Source: Bacteroidota bacterium
GTDB taxonomy: Bacteria; Bacteroidota; Bacteroidia; Flavobacteriales; Flavobacteriaceae
Assembly: GCA_023434025.1 (NCBI GenBank)
Contig: JAEYTL010000025.1
Span: 107,911 to 171,910, forward strand
Reading direction: 5' to 3'
Length of the DNA: 64,000 bases
Part shown: one piece after another, positions 7,701-15,745 of the stretch
Layout: each line of letters starts with the position of its first letter
Numbering within the stretch: the stretch's first letter is position 1
Notes under the pieces: model-generated
The model's input: the letters and a program-made list of their open reading frames with translations, nothing else
Told to the model about the DNA's origin: nothing
Database searches by the model: none
Program-made: the position numbers and the translations under genes

Positions 7701-8125
7701 TAATGATGAAACTACACAAATTATTAAAATGGCTAATTTGTATAACAATTCTGTTATCAATGTTTGCAAATATTTTTATGAGCTTAAATGAAGGTAAACC
7801 TGTAGAAATATTTTCACTTAGAAACTTATTTTTGATTTTGTTCTTAAGTTGTTTTCTTTCATATTCAAAATGGTCATTACTATTACTGCTATTAATAAAC
7901 ATATCGTTTTGGTATGTTTATTTTACAACAGATGTGAATATTGCATACAATAATAATCCTATAACTAATTATACTGTAAACATTCAAAAATTGTTTTACA
8001 ATTCTAGTGAGATTAAAATTTTAGGAAAAATAATCATTTTTCTACCTTTGCTTTTTAATATTTTGATTTCATTTATTGATATTCCATTAAGAATTTTTAA
8101 AATAAAAAAATGTAAAGTAAAATAA
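7697..8125 (+). CDS. Small membrane protein, probable immunity protein
   Basis: The protein has 142 residues. Its ATG overlaps the toxin stop (ATGA), the normal arrangement for a toxin-immunity pair. Hydrophobic segments lie around 10-27, 43-60, 60-78 and 105-128, so three or four membrane helices are expected, with a basic tail. It has no recognised family. An inner-membrane immunity protein facing the periplasm would fit a toxin that attacks the cell wall or membrane, which is inference from position and topology. Base composition is very AT-rich, like the toxin domain and unlike the carrier. Confidence 0.6.
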   Translation: MIMMKLHKLLKWLICITILLSMFANIFMSLNEGKPVEIFSLRNLFLILFLSCFLSYSKWSLLLLLLINISFWYVYFTTDVNIAYNNNPITNYTVNIQKLFYNSSEIKILGKIIIFLPLLFNILISFIDIPLRIFKIKKCKVK

Positions 8126-8218
8126 AGATTTACAAGCATTGTGACTTTTATATTTTCTGTGTATACGACATTATGTAAGGATAAATACTTATTAATACTG
8201 TAATCAAAAAGTACGAGG

Positions 8219-8488
8219 ATGCGATCCGTATTAAATTTTTTCAAAAATAAGTTTATATTTTTCACAATAATATTATTTATTACGTATGTGATTTTAACTT
8301 TTATCCCAGAGTACAATATCGGAAGAAGATTAAGAGCAATTTTAATTTATGGGACGTTGTTTTTAAGTCTTGCATGTTCGTTAATAGAACTACTTAATTT
8401 GATTTATAATAGAAGTGAAAATTTTCTAAATTTATTTCTTTTGTGCATTCCATTTATATACTCAATAATCATAGCTTTAATCTGCTAA
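8219..8488 (+). CDS. Small three-helix membrane protein, possible orphan immunity gene
   Basis: The protein has 89 residues with hydrophobic stretches at ~12-30, 40-60 and 70-88. It has no recognised family. It lies between the first immunity gene and the orphan RHS module, on the same strand and with the same AT-rich composition. An additional immunity gene, or a remnant of an earlier toxin-immunity pair, is the best guess. The start at ATG 8219 has no strong support beyond the length of the frame. Confidence 0.45.
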   Translation: MRSVLNFFKNKFIFFTIILFITYVILTFIPEYNIGRRLRAILIYGTLFLSLACSLIELLNLIYNRSENFLNLFLLCIPFIYSIIIALIC

Positions 8489-8588
8489 TCATAAACCGTG
8501 ATATGAGATTGATATTTTTATTTCTGCTTATAAGCTTCACTTCTTTTAGACAAAAAAGAATTGAAGCCAAGCTCATAAAAATTAATGA

Positions 8589-9218
8589 AACCACCCGATA
8601 CATTATAGTGACCCGACTGGTTTGATAGAAAGTGATGATGTGGTTATAACCGGAAGTGAAAAAAATAAAGCTTTTTCTGACTTACAAGCCTCCTCACCAA
8701 ATTTAAAAATGACAATGGATAATAATGGAAAGGTTCTTGCGACTGCAAAAGTTGGTGTTACTTTAACTGATGCGGATAATACGCTTATAGCTGCTACAAC
8801 AGACCAAAGCGTTACTGTTGAAATTAACGCTATTAAAGGAAATTTTGTGGAGACAAGTGCAGGAAAAAAATCTTTTGATGACGGAGCTTTCATGGGAAGT
8901 ACCGTCAACTCAGATGGAACAGTGACAGCTCATCAAACGGTTAATCCCCAAACTGCTGCAATAATTGATAATGTATCTGGGCAATCTCAGGGAACAGTCA
9001 TGAAGCATGAAGCACTTGAAGCATATATTGGAGCCAAACAAAATCCGGGATCTGGCGATGCAATTGCTTCTCCTGCAGCTTATCAAAGTGCTCACAATGC
9101 AGCTAACGCAATGGAGCCAAATAGAAACCCTGCCAATGCAATAATAACCACACAAGGAAATAAAAGAGTTATAACAAATTCAGCTGGCAAGAGTAAGGTA
9201 TTGTATAAATTAGAATAA
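8589..9218 (+). pseudogene. Orphan RHS C-terminal toxin module without a start codon
   Basis: After an in-frame stop at 8586-8588 the frame reads NHPIHYSDPTGL, which is the end of an RHS core, then runs 197 residues to the stop. No ATG lies near the junction; the first usable codon is TTG 8622. This is the signature of an orphan toxin tip that can swap onto the carrier at 6600 by recombination across the NNPTRYNDPTGL region. The toxin part contains MKHEALEAYIGAKQNPG and AYQSAHNAANA. This His-Glu pattern recalls putative metallopeptidase tips of other RHS proteins (HEvtEAY...AH), although it is not a standard HExxH. The next gene is probably its immunity gene. Confidence 0.65.
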
Positions 9219-9230
9219 ATAAATCGACGT

Positions 9231-9635
9231 ATGAAAACATATATTTTTTTTCTCTATTTTATTTTTCTGTCTTGTTTATGCTACGGACAAAAAGATGAAC
9301 CGTGGTCTTTGAAGGATGATTTTCAAGTAACAAATATAGATTCTTTGAAAACATGCTATTTAGTTAAAGCTATTAATAAAAACAATCTAGAAATATTGAT
9401 TTATGTTCCTAAGCCTAAAAGAAAAATAATTCGGGGCTTAAAGAAAGATATTAATGTTTCCTTAATTGAAAAAAATGTAACTTACTTTTTTAATTTAGAA
9501 AGTATGACTCAAAGCATAGGTTATTTGCCTACTGAGAAAATCATAATGGATGGAACTGAAATTTGGGATAGAAGCTCAAGTAATTTTTTTGTTTATAAAG
9601 CAGAAAATTTAGAAGGGCTGTTTTACATTAAATGA
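9231..9635 (+). CDS. Secreted small protein, probable immunity to the orphan toxin tip
   Basis: The protein has 134 residues with an N-terminal signal peptide (hydrophobic 4-18, ending LCYGQ). No family is recognised. It starts 12 bases after the orphan toxin module, on the same strand, so an immunity function is inferred from position. Being exported would fit a toxin that works in the periplasm. A single Cys remains in the mature part. It is followed by a short non-coding stretch and then the truncated left copy of the 802-bp duplication. Confidence 0.5.
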   Translation: MKTYIFFLYFIFLSCLCYGQKDEPWSLKDDFQVTNIDSLKTCYLVKAINKNNLEILIYVPKPKRKIIRGLKKDINVSLIEKNVTYFFNLESMTQSIGYLPTEKIIMDGTEIWDRSSSNFFVYKAENLEGLFYIK

Positions 9636-9664
9636 AAATAAATAAGAATTAAAGAAAAATAAAA

Positions 9665-9940
9665 TCTGCACACTTTAATGATATTGAATTAGACCCCAGT
9701 GAAATACGCAGTGACTCAACGCTAATTTATAAACGTTTAACTCCCAAAGGGTTCATTTTGTATAAAAAATTATTTCCAATAGTCATCTTTGATAAAAACG
9801 CTGTGGGCGGTGCTTTTTATGACAAAAAAAGATTAACCGCTGTTCCGGACAGTCTTTACTATAAATTATACAGCCCTCATACGGATATTAACCGCAACGT
9901 ATTTAAAATTTCAGGAGGAAAAATAAATGTCAAACCTTAA
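9665..9940 (+). pseudogene. 5'-truncated copy of the lipoprotein gene at 13843
   Basis: The frame is open across the junction and encodes the last ~91 residues of the 174-residue lipoprotein found intact at 13843-14367, nearly identical at DNA level. The first half, with the signal peptide, is missing, so the gene cannot yield an exported protein. The truncation point coincides with the left end of the 802-bp duplication. Its 3' end overlaps the next gene exactly as in the intact copy. Confidence 0.7.
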
Positions 9941-10466
9941 ACACCGTATGATGACCTTTTACAAAAAACTGTTCCTGTCCGGATTAATTTTGTTTTCTTT
10001 AAGCTGCAAAGAGGATAAGCCAATCATTGACCAACAGGTAAGTACACTTGTTGAAGAGTACATACAACAAAATCCCTTGCAGCTTCCTATTAAAAAAAAT
10101 CTGTACCAAAACGGATTTTCATATCCGTCGTATCACGTCTATTTTGAGCGAAAGAATTCGGATACCCTTTTACGGATTGTTCAGTTACCGCATCTGACCG
10201 ATGTTAAACTTGACGGATATGAAGCTGAGGATGAAAAAGGTGTTTATATATATGACTATATAGAGACAAAAGGCTTCTTTTTATATAAAGAGAAATTTCC
10301 TGTCATTATTCTGGATGAAGATTCCATCGGAAGAAAATGCTATGATATAAAAAAATTATCAGCCGTTCCGGACAGCCTGAAACCGAATACAGAAAACTAT
10401 GACCCAAAAATCATTATATGGGATTATATAGTTGAAAAGGGAGCGTTTAAAAAAATAGCTCAATAA
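9927..10466 (+). CDS. Lipoprotein, left duplicate of the gene at 14354
   Basis: The protein has 179 residues with a signal peptide and lipobox (LILFSLSC), so it is probably an outer- or inner-membrane lipoprotein. It is about nine-tenths identical to the 179-residue protein at 14354. It is also a distant paralogue of the 174-residue protein at 13843: both have QNPL-PIK, YPSYHVYF/YPCYQVYF, a KGFFLYKEKFPVIILD-like block and AVPDSL. No named family is recognised. Its place in the toxin locus and its duplication suggest an orphan immunity protein. It overlaps the truncated gene before it by 14 bases. Confidence 0.6.
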   Translation: MSNLKHRMMTFYKKLFLSGLILFSLSCKEDKPIIDQQVSTLVEEYIQQNPLQLPIKKNLYQNGFSYPSYHVYFERKNSDTLLRIVQLPHLTDVKLDGYEAEDEKGVYIYDYIETKGFFLYKEKFPVIILDEDSIGRKCYDIKKLSAVPDSLKPNTENYDPKIIIWDYIVEKGAFKKIAQ

Positions 10467-10506
10467 TTCTATCTCTCCTCGGTACATAACATAGAAATTA
10501 ATTAAA

Positions 10507-11166
10507 ATGAAAAAGATCAGATATGTAGTTTATTTTTTTTCTTTACTGATGTTTATTTCATGCGAAAAAAAGAACAAAACGGATTTGAAAACCAATCCGC
10601 TGAAAGACAAATCAGTCATTCTAAATCTGGAAAATAACTTGGAAAAACTGGCAACGAATCAATTTTTATATGTAAAAATAAACGATTTATTGGATGCGGT
10701 CAAGGGCATACCCATTTTGATATCTGAATCTATAGACTATGAATATCCGATGCCTTCCAAAAATTTTATTGAAGTATGTTTAATCAATTCTGATGAAATT
10801 TTATTAAATAACGTTAGTTATAATGAAAGTAAATTTAAAGATGAGTTTTTAAATAGTTTTGAAGAAATAACACGTAACGATATTTCTTTTACACCTCATG
10901 TTTTAATTAACGTTGACGTTAGTAGTTTAAAAAGTGATTTGGGCTTGAGAGATAGTTTTGAAAATATCGTAAATAGTTCTATAAGTAATTTTGATTTAAT
11001 CAGAAAAAAATATTCTGTTCAAAAATACGACAAGAGCTTTAGCCTTCTCGATTATAATGAGAAAATGGCAATTGTTGAATTGCTTCCTATTTCAATTTAT
11101 ATAGGCAATAATTCAGCATGTAATAAGATTATACCTCCACCACCCCCTCCCAATATTGAGGATTAA
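10507..11166 (+). CDS. Lipoprotein of unknown function with polyproline end
   Basis: The protein has 219 residues with a signal peptide and lipobox (LLMFISC, Cys at ~20). The mature part has no repeats and ends in a run of six or seven prolines (IIPPPPPPN). The segment FIEVCLINSDEILLNN faintly resembles the ExbD/TolR periplasmic fold, but this is weak. The first ~35 codons have two decayed relatives further along (11742 and 13724). It lies in the array of small lipoproteins between the two copies of the 802-bp duplication. Immunity function is a guess from context. Confidence 0.5.
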   Translation: MKKIRYVVYFFSLLMFISCEKKNKTDLKTNPLKDKSVILNLENNLEKLATNQFLYVKINDLLDAVKGIPILISESIDYEYPMPSKNFIEVCLINSDEILLNNVSYNESKFKDEFLNSFEEITRNDISFTPHVLINVDVSSLKSDLGLRDSFENIVNSSISNFDLIRKKYSVQKYDKSFSLLDYNEKMAIVELLPISIYIGNNSACNKIIPPPPPPNIED

Positions 11167-11244
11167 ATTAGGATTTTATAGTCTCTCCTTCATATTGCAA
11201 TTACAACGCTAATCATAAAACCATTAATCCAACTTAAACTACAT

Positions 11245-11686
11245 ATGATAAAAGGGATTATAACTTTTGGAACTTTATATATTGTCTTCGGGTTTTCAGG
11301 TGTTTTTTTAAACAAAAAGCAAACAAAACACGTGTTTACAAACACCTGCAAAGATTCTGTTTTCACCGTTCGCAAAATAGATTCAATTAACGATTACTAT
11401 GTTGTTTATTTAAAAAAAATCTGATGATTGGTTCAAGGTTGTGTCAAAAAAAGACATCGATCTGGATTCAAGAAATAAAATAGGCGTAAACAAACGTTAT
11501 TATTTTAAACTGCATTCACTTTGGAATGAAAAATTAATCCTCAACGGAATTGATGTTTCACTTTCAAAAACGCCCAATGTGGAATGTATCAGTTTTGATG
11601 AGAAAACATCGATTTGTATAGAGAGGGATTCTATCAATGATTTGTTTACAACAAAAAATTTAAAAGGAATAGAGTATGTAAGATAA
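11245..11686 (+). pseudogene. Frameshifted small protein gene (run of eight A)
   Basis: ATG 11245 opens a hydrophobic N-terminus (GTLYIVFGFSGVFL) and runs to YYVVYLKKI and a stop at 11422-11424. The stop lies just after eight A residues at 11412-11419. With seven A residues the frame continues SDDWFKVVSKKDIDLD through to the stop at 11686, giving a protein of about 146 residues. The downstream part is preserved without further stops, so the shift is recent, reversible or a sequencing error. No family is recognised. It is probably another small exported protein of the immunity array. Confidence 0.6.
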
Positions 11687-11741
11687 TGAGATAATCCCTT
11701 TTATCATCTTACTTTGTTTTGGGTGAAAACCGTAAACGACC

Positions 11742-11850
11742 ATGGAGAAAATAATATTATTAAGTTTTTTTAACTACTTTCATGTAAAAAAACAAAACGG
11801 ATTTGAAAATTAATATACCCGAAAAACAAATTAGTGATTTTAAATCCACT
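11742..11850 (+). pseudogene. Eroded leader of a lipoprotein gene
   Basis: ATG 11742 starts a short hydrophobic frame. The DNA then matches the start of the gene at 10507: AACAAAACGGATTTGAAAA followed by a GAAAAACAAATTAGTGATT-like stretch. Stops and frameshifts break it after a few codons. The upstream lipobox equivalent reads TTTCATGT. It is a remnant with no coding capacity. Confidence 0.45.
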
Positions 11851-11943
11851 CTACTTATCTTTTGGTCAAGGCAAAGACAATTTAAAAAGACAAGGTAATT
11901 ACATTATTTCTACTCCGAATTTAAACTCTAAACTCAATTAGAT

Positions 11944-12456
11944 ATGAAACCTAAGTTAATTTACTTTTTATTGTTTTTAAATTTTGCCTCTTTTGTTTGC
12001 TGTTCACCTAACAAGGAAATTTTTAGTGGTTATTATAATTGTGTAGAAAAAGAGGATACTGGTTTTTTCAGAGACATGGAACAGTTTGAACAATTTTTGC
12101 TAAAAGAAAAAATACTGGATAATAAAAATATGAGTTCATATCTGAGTTTGTTTGAGAAAACACTCGATGAAAATATGATTAATGCATATTTTGGGAGCTA
12201 CGATAATTTTAAAGATAACATTTTTAATAAAAAATTCAAAGTTCTTTCTTTCTGTAGTGATTTTAACAAAGAGGAAAGCATAAACAACAATGATAAGATT
12301 TTAAAAATTTATAAATACAACTTGAAGAAATTATTTTATAACTCAAATAATCCCGAGGCATTAGATGAACTTTTTATATTAACAAATTTTTCAAATGATA
12401 ATGAAAGATTGGTAGTATTATATATTTATTTATTAAATAAAATTGAGTCAGACTAA
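11944..12456 (+). CDS. Small lipoprotein, array family A
   Basis: The protein has 170 residues with a signal peptide (hydrophobic 6-19) and Cys-Cys near residue 20, consistent with a lipoprotein. The mature part is helical, with EQFLLKEKILD, a SYLSLFEKTL segment, a single FCSDF cysteine and a C-terminal RLVVLYIYLLNKI helix. The next two genes have the same plan (ELLxxxxL, then YxSLI, then one Cys, then a final aromatic or leucine-rich helix), so the three look like diverged paralogues. No named family. Immunity function inferred from the locus. Confidence 0.5.
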   Translation: MKPKLIYFLLFLNFASFVCCSPNKEIFSGYYNCVEKEDTGFFRDMEQFEQFLLKEKILDNKNMSSYLSLFEKTLDENMINAYFGSYDNFKDNIFNKKFKVLSFCSDFNKEESINNNDKILKIYKYNLKKLFYNSNNPEALDELFILTNFSNDNERLVVLYIYLLNKIESD

Positions 12457-12506
12457 ATCATACTCTTTTGAAAATGGCTGACACAAAAGCATCTAAATTT
12501 TAAAAA

Positions 12507-13085
12507 ATGAAAAGAATAATATTACTAAGTGTCTTCACTGTTCTTTCTTGTAAAAATTATGAAGGAAAGAACCTGAAATTAGAAAATGAGCTAAATACTG
12601 AATTGATAAAAGAGCTGAATTTAAATTGTATAATCCCAGGCAATGTTAAAGATACGAACTACGTTCTAACTGAAAAAAATTTCCAATTCATGGATTCTTT
12701 AGCTTTACTTGAAAGAAAATTTGTAGAAGCAAACCTATTAAGCGACACCACCAAAACAGGCTATCGCAGCTTAATTAAAAAGATTGAGGAAGAAAATACA
12801 TCCCTAAAAAATGCAGAAAAAATTGGAGAAACTGAATTGTTTGGTTGTTTAAAAATCATATCAACGAAATACATTCTGTTTAAAAAATCACCGATGCAAA
12901 TAATTAGTAACGAAAGCAGTAAAGACGATTTAGAAAAAATAATAGATTTATACGATAAAATAACCGAGAACGGAGGGGTAACCCAAAACGTTTTGGATTA
13001 TTATTTAAACAATATAGATTTAAACAACAGAACATACAGGTTGTTATTTTGTTATATCATATACAATGAACTGTCACAGAATTAA
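12507..13085 (+). CDS. Small lipoprotein, array family A
   Basis: The protein has 192 residues with a short signal peptide and lipobox (FTVLSC, Cys at ~15). The mature part has DSLALLERKFVEANLL, a YRSLIKKIEEEN segment, GCLKIIS with one Cys, and a C-terminal helix RTYRLLFCYIIYNEL. This plan matches the genes on both sides (11944 and 13148). No catalytic motif is seen. It is probably a periplasm-facing lipoprotein. The spacing of 50-60 bases between these genes, all on one strand, suggests a shared transcript. Confidence 0.5.
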   Translation: MKRIILLSVFTVLSCKNYEGKNLKLENELNTELIKELNLNCIIPGNVKDTNYVLTEKNFQFMDSLALLERKFVEANLLSDTTKTGYRSLIKKIEEENTSLKNAEKIGETELFGCLKIISTKYILFKKSPMQIISNESSKDDLEKIIDLYDKITENGGVTQNVLDYYLNNIDLNNRTYRLLFCYIIYNELSQN

Positions 13086-13147
13086 CAACTAAGATAAAAA
13101 TTCAACGGCAGGAAAAGTTTAGTTTTTTTATTTAAACAATCATAAAA

Positions 13148-13711
13148 TTGAGAAAATTACTCGTATTTATATCATTATTCTTTTTAATTTTTGGGTGCGG
13201 AGGAGTAACCCAAAACAAGGATTATCATTACGCCTACTGTATAAACAGTAAAACTCAAAAAAAATTAACGGAAGGTTACGGTATAAAAAAAGATATTTTC
13301 ACGCTGTTGAAAGAAGCAGAAACAGTATTGCTGGACACTGAAATCATAGCAGATACCGGTAACGCAAGCTATCTGAAACTCGCGGAAATCACTTTCAGTA
13401 ACCAAGAGGCCGCTTTAAAAACAGCAGCCGTCATAAAGACTAAAGTTAACAATCATTTCTTTGATCTTCTTGCACTTTGTACGTTGGATTTTTTTTCATA
13501 CTGCCCCTATCAGGTGCTTGAAAAAATAAAGAATAACGACGAAAAAAGAATATTGTATCAACGATTCATGCTGTATGATGAGTTGACTTCGCAAGCTTAT
13601 AATAACAAAGAAAAGATCATAGAGCTTATTAACGAAGACCAAAATCTTTCTGCAGCAGACACCCGGAGACTAACCATCTTAAATCTCCTGCTCCTGAACA
13701 TGACCCGGTAA
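13148..13711 (+). CDS. Small lipoprotein, array family A, TTG start
   Basis: The protein has 187 residues. The only start giving a full signal peptide is TTG 13148 (RKLLVFISLFFLIFGC, lipobox FGC). The mature part has LLKEAETVLLD, a SYLKLAEITF segment, a LLALCTLDFF region and a final leucine-rich helix ILNLLLLNM. It is less AT-rich than its two neighbours but has the same plan. It shares GGVTQN with the middle of the preceding protein, at a different place in the fold, which is probably chance. Function unknown. Confidence 0.5.
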   Translation: MRKLLVFISLFFLIFGCGGVTQNKDYHYAYCINSKTQKKLTEGYGIKKDIFTLLKEAETVLLDTEIIADTGNASYLKLAEITFSNQEAALKTAAVIKTKVNNHFFDLLALCTLDFFSYCPYQVLEKIKNNDEKRILYQRFMLYDELTSQAYNNKEKIIELINEDQNLSAADTRRLTILNLLLLNMTR

Positions 13712-13723
13712 ATATTTTAACCC

Positions 13724-13792
13724 ATGAAAAAAATCGTATGTTTACTCCTGCTTACATTATTTGCATGCAAAAAAAGAACAAAGCGGATTTGA
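13724..13792 (+). pseudogene. Truncated lipoprotein leader (22 codons)
   Basis: ATG 13724 encodes MKKIVCLLLLTLFAC, a good signal peptide with lipobox, then KKRTKRI and a stop. The DNA after the lipobox (GCAAAAAAAGAACAAAGCGG) matches the gene at 10507 except for a missing base that causes the stop. It is a third, decayed copy of that leader. Confidence 0.5.
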
Positions 13793-13842
13793 AGATGGTG
13801 GCACTTACCGAACCATTATAAAAAAATTATAACTACCTGATC

Positions 13843-14367
13843 ATGAATACGTTAAAAATAAAAATACTCATACTATTCTTTTCCGGTTTTTGCATAAGCT
13901 GTCAGAACAATCAGCAAATGAATAGTGATGGTTTCAGTACCGATTTTGTGATGGTAATTGATAAATATATTAACCAAAATCCACTGAGGCTACCGCCTAT
14001 TAAATCTGTGATTGGCACTGAATTCAGTTATCCTTGCTATCAGGTCTATTTTACCGTTGATCAGAAAGATAGCCTCATTAGCATCATAAAGTCTGCACAC
14101 TTTAATGATATTGAATTAGATCCCAGTGAAATACGCGGTGACTCAACGCTAATTTATAAACGTTTAACGCCCAAAGGGTTCATTTTGTATAAAAAATTAT
14201 TTCCAATAATCATCTTTGATAAAAACGCTGTGGGCGGTGCTTTTTATGATAAAAAAAGATTAACCGCTGTTCCGGACAGTCTTTACTATAAATTATACAG
14301 CCCTCATACGGATATTAACCGCAACGTATTTAAAATTTCAGGAGGAAGAATAAATGTCAAACCTTAA
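13843..14367 (+). CDS. Lipoprotein, intact version of the gene truncated at 9665
   Basis: The protein has 174 residues with signal peptide and lipobox (GFCISC, Cys at ~20). The mature part has INQNPLRLPPIK, FSYPCYQVYF, a KGFILYKKLFPIIIFD block and LTAVPDSLYY, and is a distant paralogue of the next gene. Its last 14 bases overlap that gene's start. The 3' half is duplicated at 9665-9940 without the 5' half. No named family is recognised. Retention as a pair with the next gene suggests the two work together or were brought in together. Confidence 0.6.
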   Translation: MNTLKIKILILFFSGFCISCQNNQQMNSDGFSTDFVMVIDKYINQNPLRLPPIKSVIGTEFSYPCYQVYFTVDQKDSLISIIKSAHFNDIELDPSEIRGDSTLIYKRLTPKGFILYKKLFPIIIFDKNAVGGAFYDKKRLTAVPDSLYYKLYSPHTDINRNVFKISGGRINVKP

Positions 14368-14893
14368 ACACCGTATGATGACCTTTTACAAAAAACTGTT
14401 CCTGTCCGGATTAATTTTGTTTTTTTTAAGCTGCAAAGAGGATAAGCCAATCATTGACCAACGGGTAAGTAAGCTTGTTGAAGAATACATACAACAAAAC
14501 CCATTGCGTCCTCCTATCAAAAAAAATTTGTACCAAAACGGATTTTCGCATCCATCGTATCACGTCTATTTTGAACGAAAGAATACGGATACCCTTTTAC
14601 GGATTGTTCAGTTACCGCATCTGACCGATCTGAAACTTGACGGATATGAACCCGCGGATGAAAAAGGTGTTTATATACACGACTACATAGAGGCCAAAGG
14701 CTTCTTTTTATATAAAGAGAAATTTCCTGTCATTATTCTGGATGAAGACTCCATCGGAAGAAAATTCTATGAGGTAAAAAAATTATCCCCTGTTCCGGAC
14801 AGCCTGAAATTTAATGAAGAGAACTATCACCCTAAAATCATTATATGGGATTATCTGTTAAAAAAAGGAGCGTTTAAAAAAAGAGCTCCATAA
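14092..14893. repeat. 802-bp direct duplication, right copy
   Basis: This aligns base for base with 9665-10466 without net gaps. Because the right copy contains the complete first gene, it is likely the source. The left copy would then have arisen by transfer of the segment about 4.4 kb upstream. Confidence 0.8.
14354..14893 (+). CDS. Lipoprotein, right duplicate of the gene at 9927
   Basis: The protein has 179 residues with signal peptide and lipobox (LILFFLSC). It differs from the left duplicate by scattered substitutions such as QQVSTL to QRVSKL and YDYIET to HDYIEA. The frame is intact in both copies, so both may be functional. The start at 14354 overlaps the preceding gene; ATG codons at 14375 and 14378 would also leave a signal peptide. 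Function unknown, immunity inferred from the locus. Palindromic repeats follow directly and end the array. Confidence 0.6.
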   Translation: MSNLKHRMMTFYKKLFLSGLILFFLSCKEDKPIIDQRVSKLVEEYIQQNPLRPPIKKNLYQNGFSHPSYHVYFERKNTDTLLRIVQLPHLTDLKLDGYEPADEKGVYIHDYIEAKGFFLYKEKFPVIILDEDSIGRKFYEVKKLSPVPDSLKFNEENYHPKIIIWDYLLKKGAFKKRAP

Positions 14894-14900
14894 CTCTATC

Positions 14901-15049
14901 CAGCCGCTGATGTATAGATTATATTCTATTCAGCGGTAACAAAAAAAATCTGCGAATCTGCGGCTAACCAAAACCGCTTAATATTTTAGCCGCTGATGCA
15001 CAGATTATATTCTATTCAGCAGTAACTAAAAATCTGCGAATCTGCGGCT
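14901..15049. repeat. Two tandem interspersed palindromic repeats, third truncated
   Basis: Copies lie at 14901-14966 and 14987-15049. Each starts CCGCTGATGCACAGATTATA (first copy with GTATAGATT) and ends AATCTGCGAATCTGCGGCTA. A truncated start occurs at 15073-15090. The copies are oriented as at 3922-3985. They fill most of the gap between the lipoprotein array and the next gene. Confidence 0.7.
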
Positions 15050-15181
15050 ATCCCGTTAAACACTTTACTGTTTTCAGCGGCTGATGTACACTTTTCCTGA
15101 GAGTCCCCATCAGATAGTTTATTCTTTAGGTGCTACAGAGCCAATAAACAACGGCTATCCATTTAATCCGGCTCCGATTTA

Positions 15182-15745
15182 CTAACACCCGTCCATCTTC
15201 ACGCTCAGCTTTCCGTTGGCATACGAAAGAATAAACGGAATTTTTTCCAGCGTACAGCGGGGTTCAATCGTAAATTGAAGGTGTCCGGCTACTTCAAAAT
15301 TTTCGTCCGTAAGCACTTTTATCGTTTGGGTGTAGTGGGTGTTCCGGCGAACAAAATGGACCAGACCTTCCCGCTTATCGTTTTCTTCTTCAGACGAGGG
15401 TGTCTCGTGAATGGCTCCCTGGGTGGTTAATTTTCCAGATCCGGTGACCGCAAGGGTAAATTTTCCTGAAAAATAGCCTCTGGCATTAGGCGAAACAAAA
15501 TACGAATCCTTCTTTAAATTCATCTGTACAGAGAGCACGTATGCATCGTCAGTTTGTTTATCCACCCGAATGATGGCGGTGTAGAGTGGATCTTCACGCA
15601 CCAGGTCATCGCTGAAATGAGTGGGGCCGACATACACACTGTCTGTGCTTGTAACATGGGAAGCCACTTCCTGGGAGTTCATTTCCGTACAATGGTAATT
15701 GAACGAAAGGAGGAGTAATCCGAAAAATAAATTGTTGTTCATCAT
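15182..15745 (-). CDS. Exported protein of unknown function
   Basis: The protein has 187 residues with an N-terminal signal peptide and a possible lipobox (FNYHC). The mature part looks all-beta. It has YFVSPNARGYFSGKFTLAV, HETPSSEEE and a final FTIEPRCTLEKIPFILS, a pattern that recalls cupredoxin-like or DsbD N-terminal domains without a firm match. Two cysteines remain in the mature part (PRC and the terminal DGC). It is divergent from the membrane-tethered regulator next door, with 132 bases between them. Regulation by that neighbour is possible but unproven. Confidence 0.55.
   Translation of the reverse strand: MMNNNLFFGLLLLSFNYHCTEMNSQEVASHVTSTDSVYVGPTHFSDDLVREDPLYTAIIRVDKQTDDAYVLSVQMNLKKDSYFVSPNARGYFSGKFTLAVTGSGKLTTQGAIHETPSSEEENDKREGLVHFVRRNTHYTQTIKVLTDENFEVAGHLQFTIEPRCTLEKIPFILSYANGKLSVKMDGC

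Larger units (their letters stand above)
9665..10466. repeat. 802-bp direct duplication, left copy
   Basis: This stretch aligns with 14092-14893 at a constant offset of 4427 bases, with no net insertion or deletion and scattered substitutions. It covers the 3' part of one lipoprotein gene and all of the next. Outside these limits the sequences differ on the left at once, and on the right after a few further bases. Confidence 0.8.

Noticed and set aside
8443..8625. Frame of 60 codons between the small membrane protein and the orphan module
   Set aside because: It overlaps both neighbours in another frame. A signal-peptide-like piece from ATG 8503 is at best a remnant of a removed gene.
12969..13217. 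Shared GGVTQN in two adjacent lipoproteins
   Set aside because: About 20 bases match but at different places in the two proteins. Too short to separate recombination from chance.
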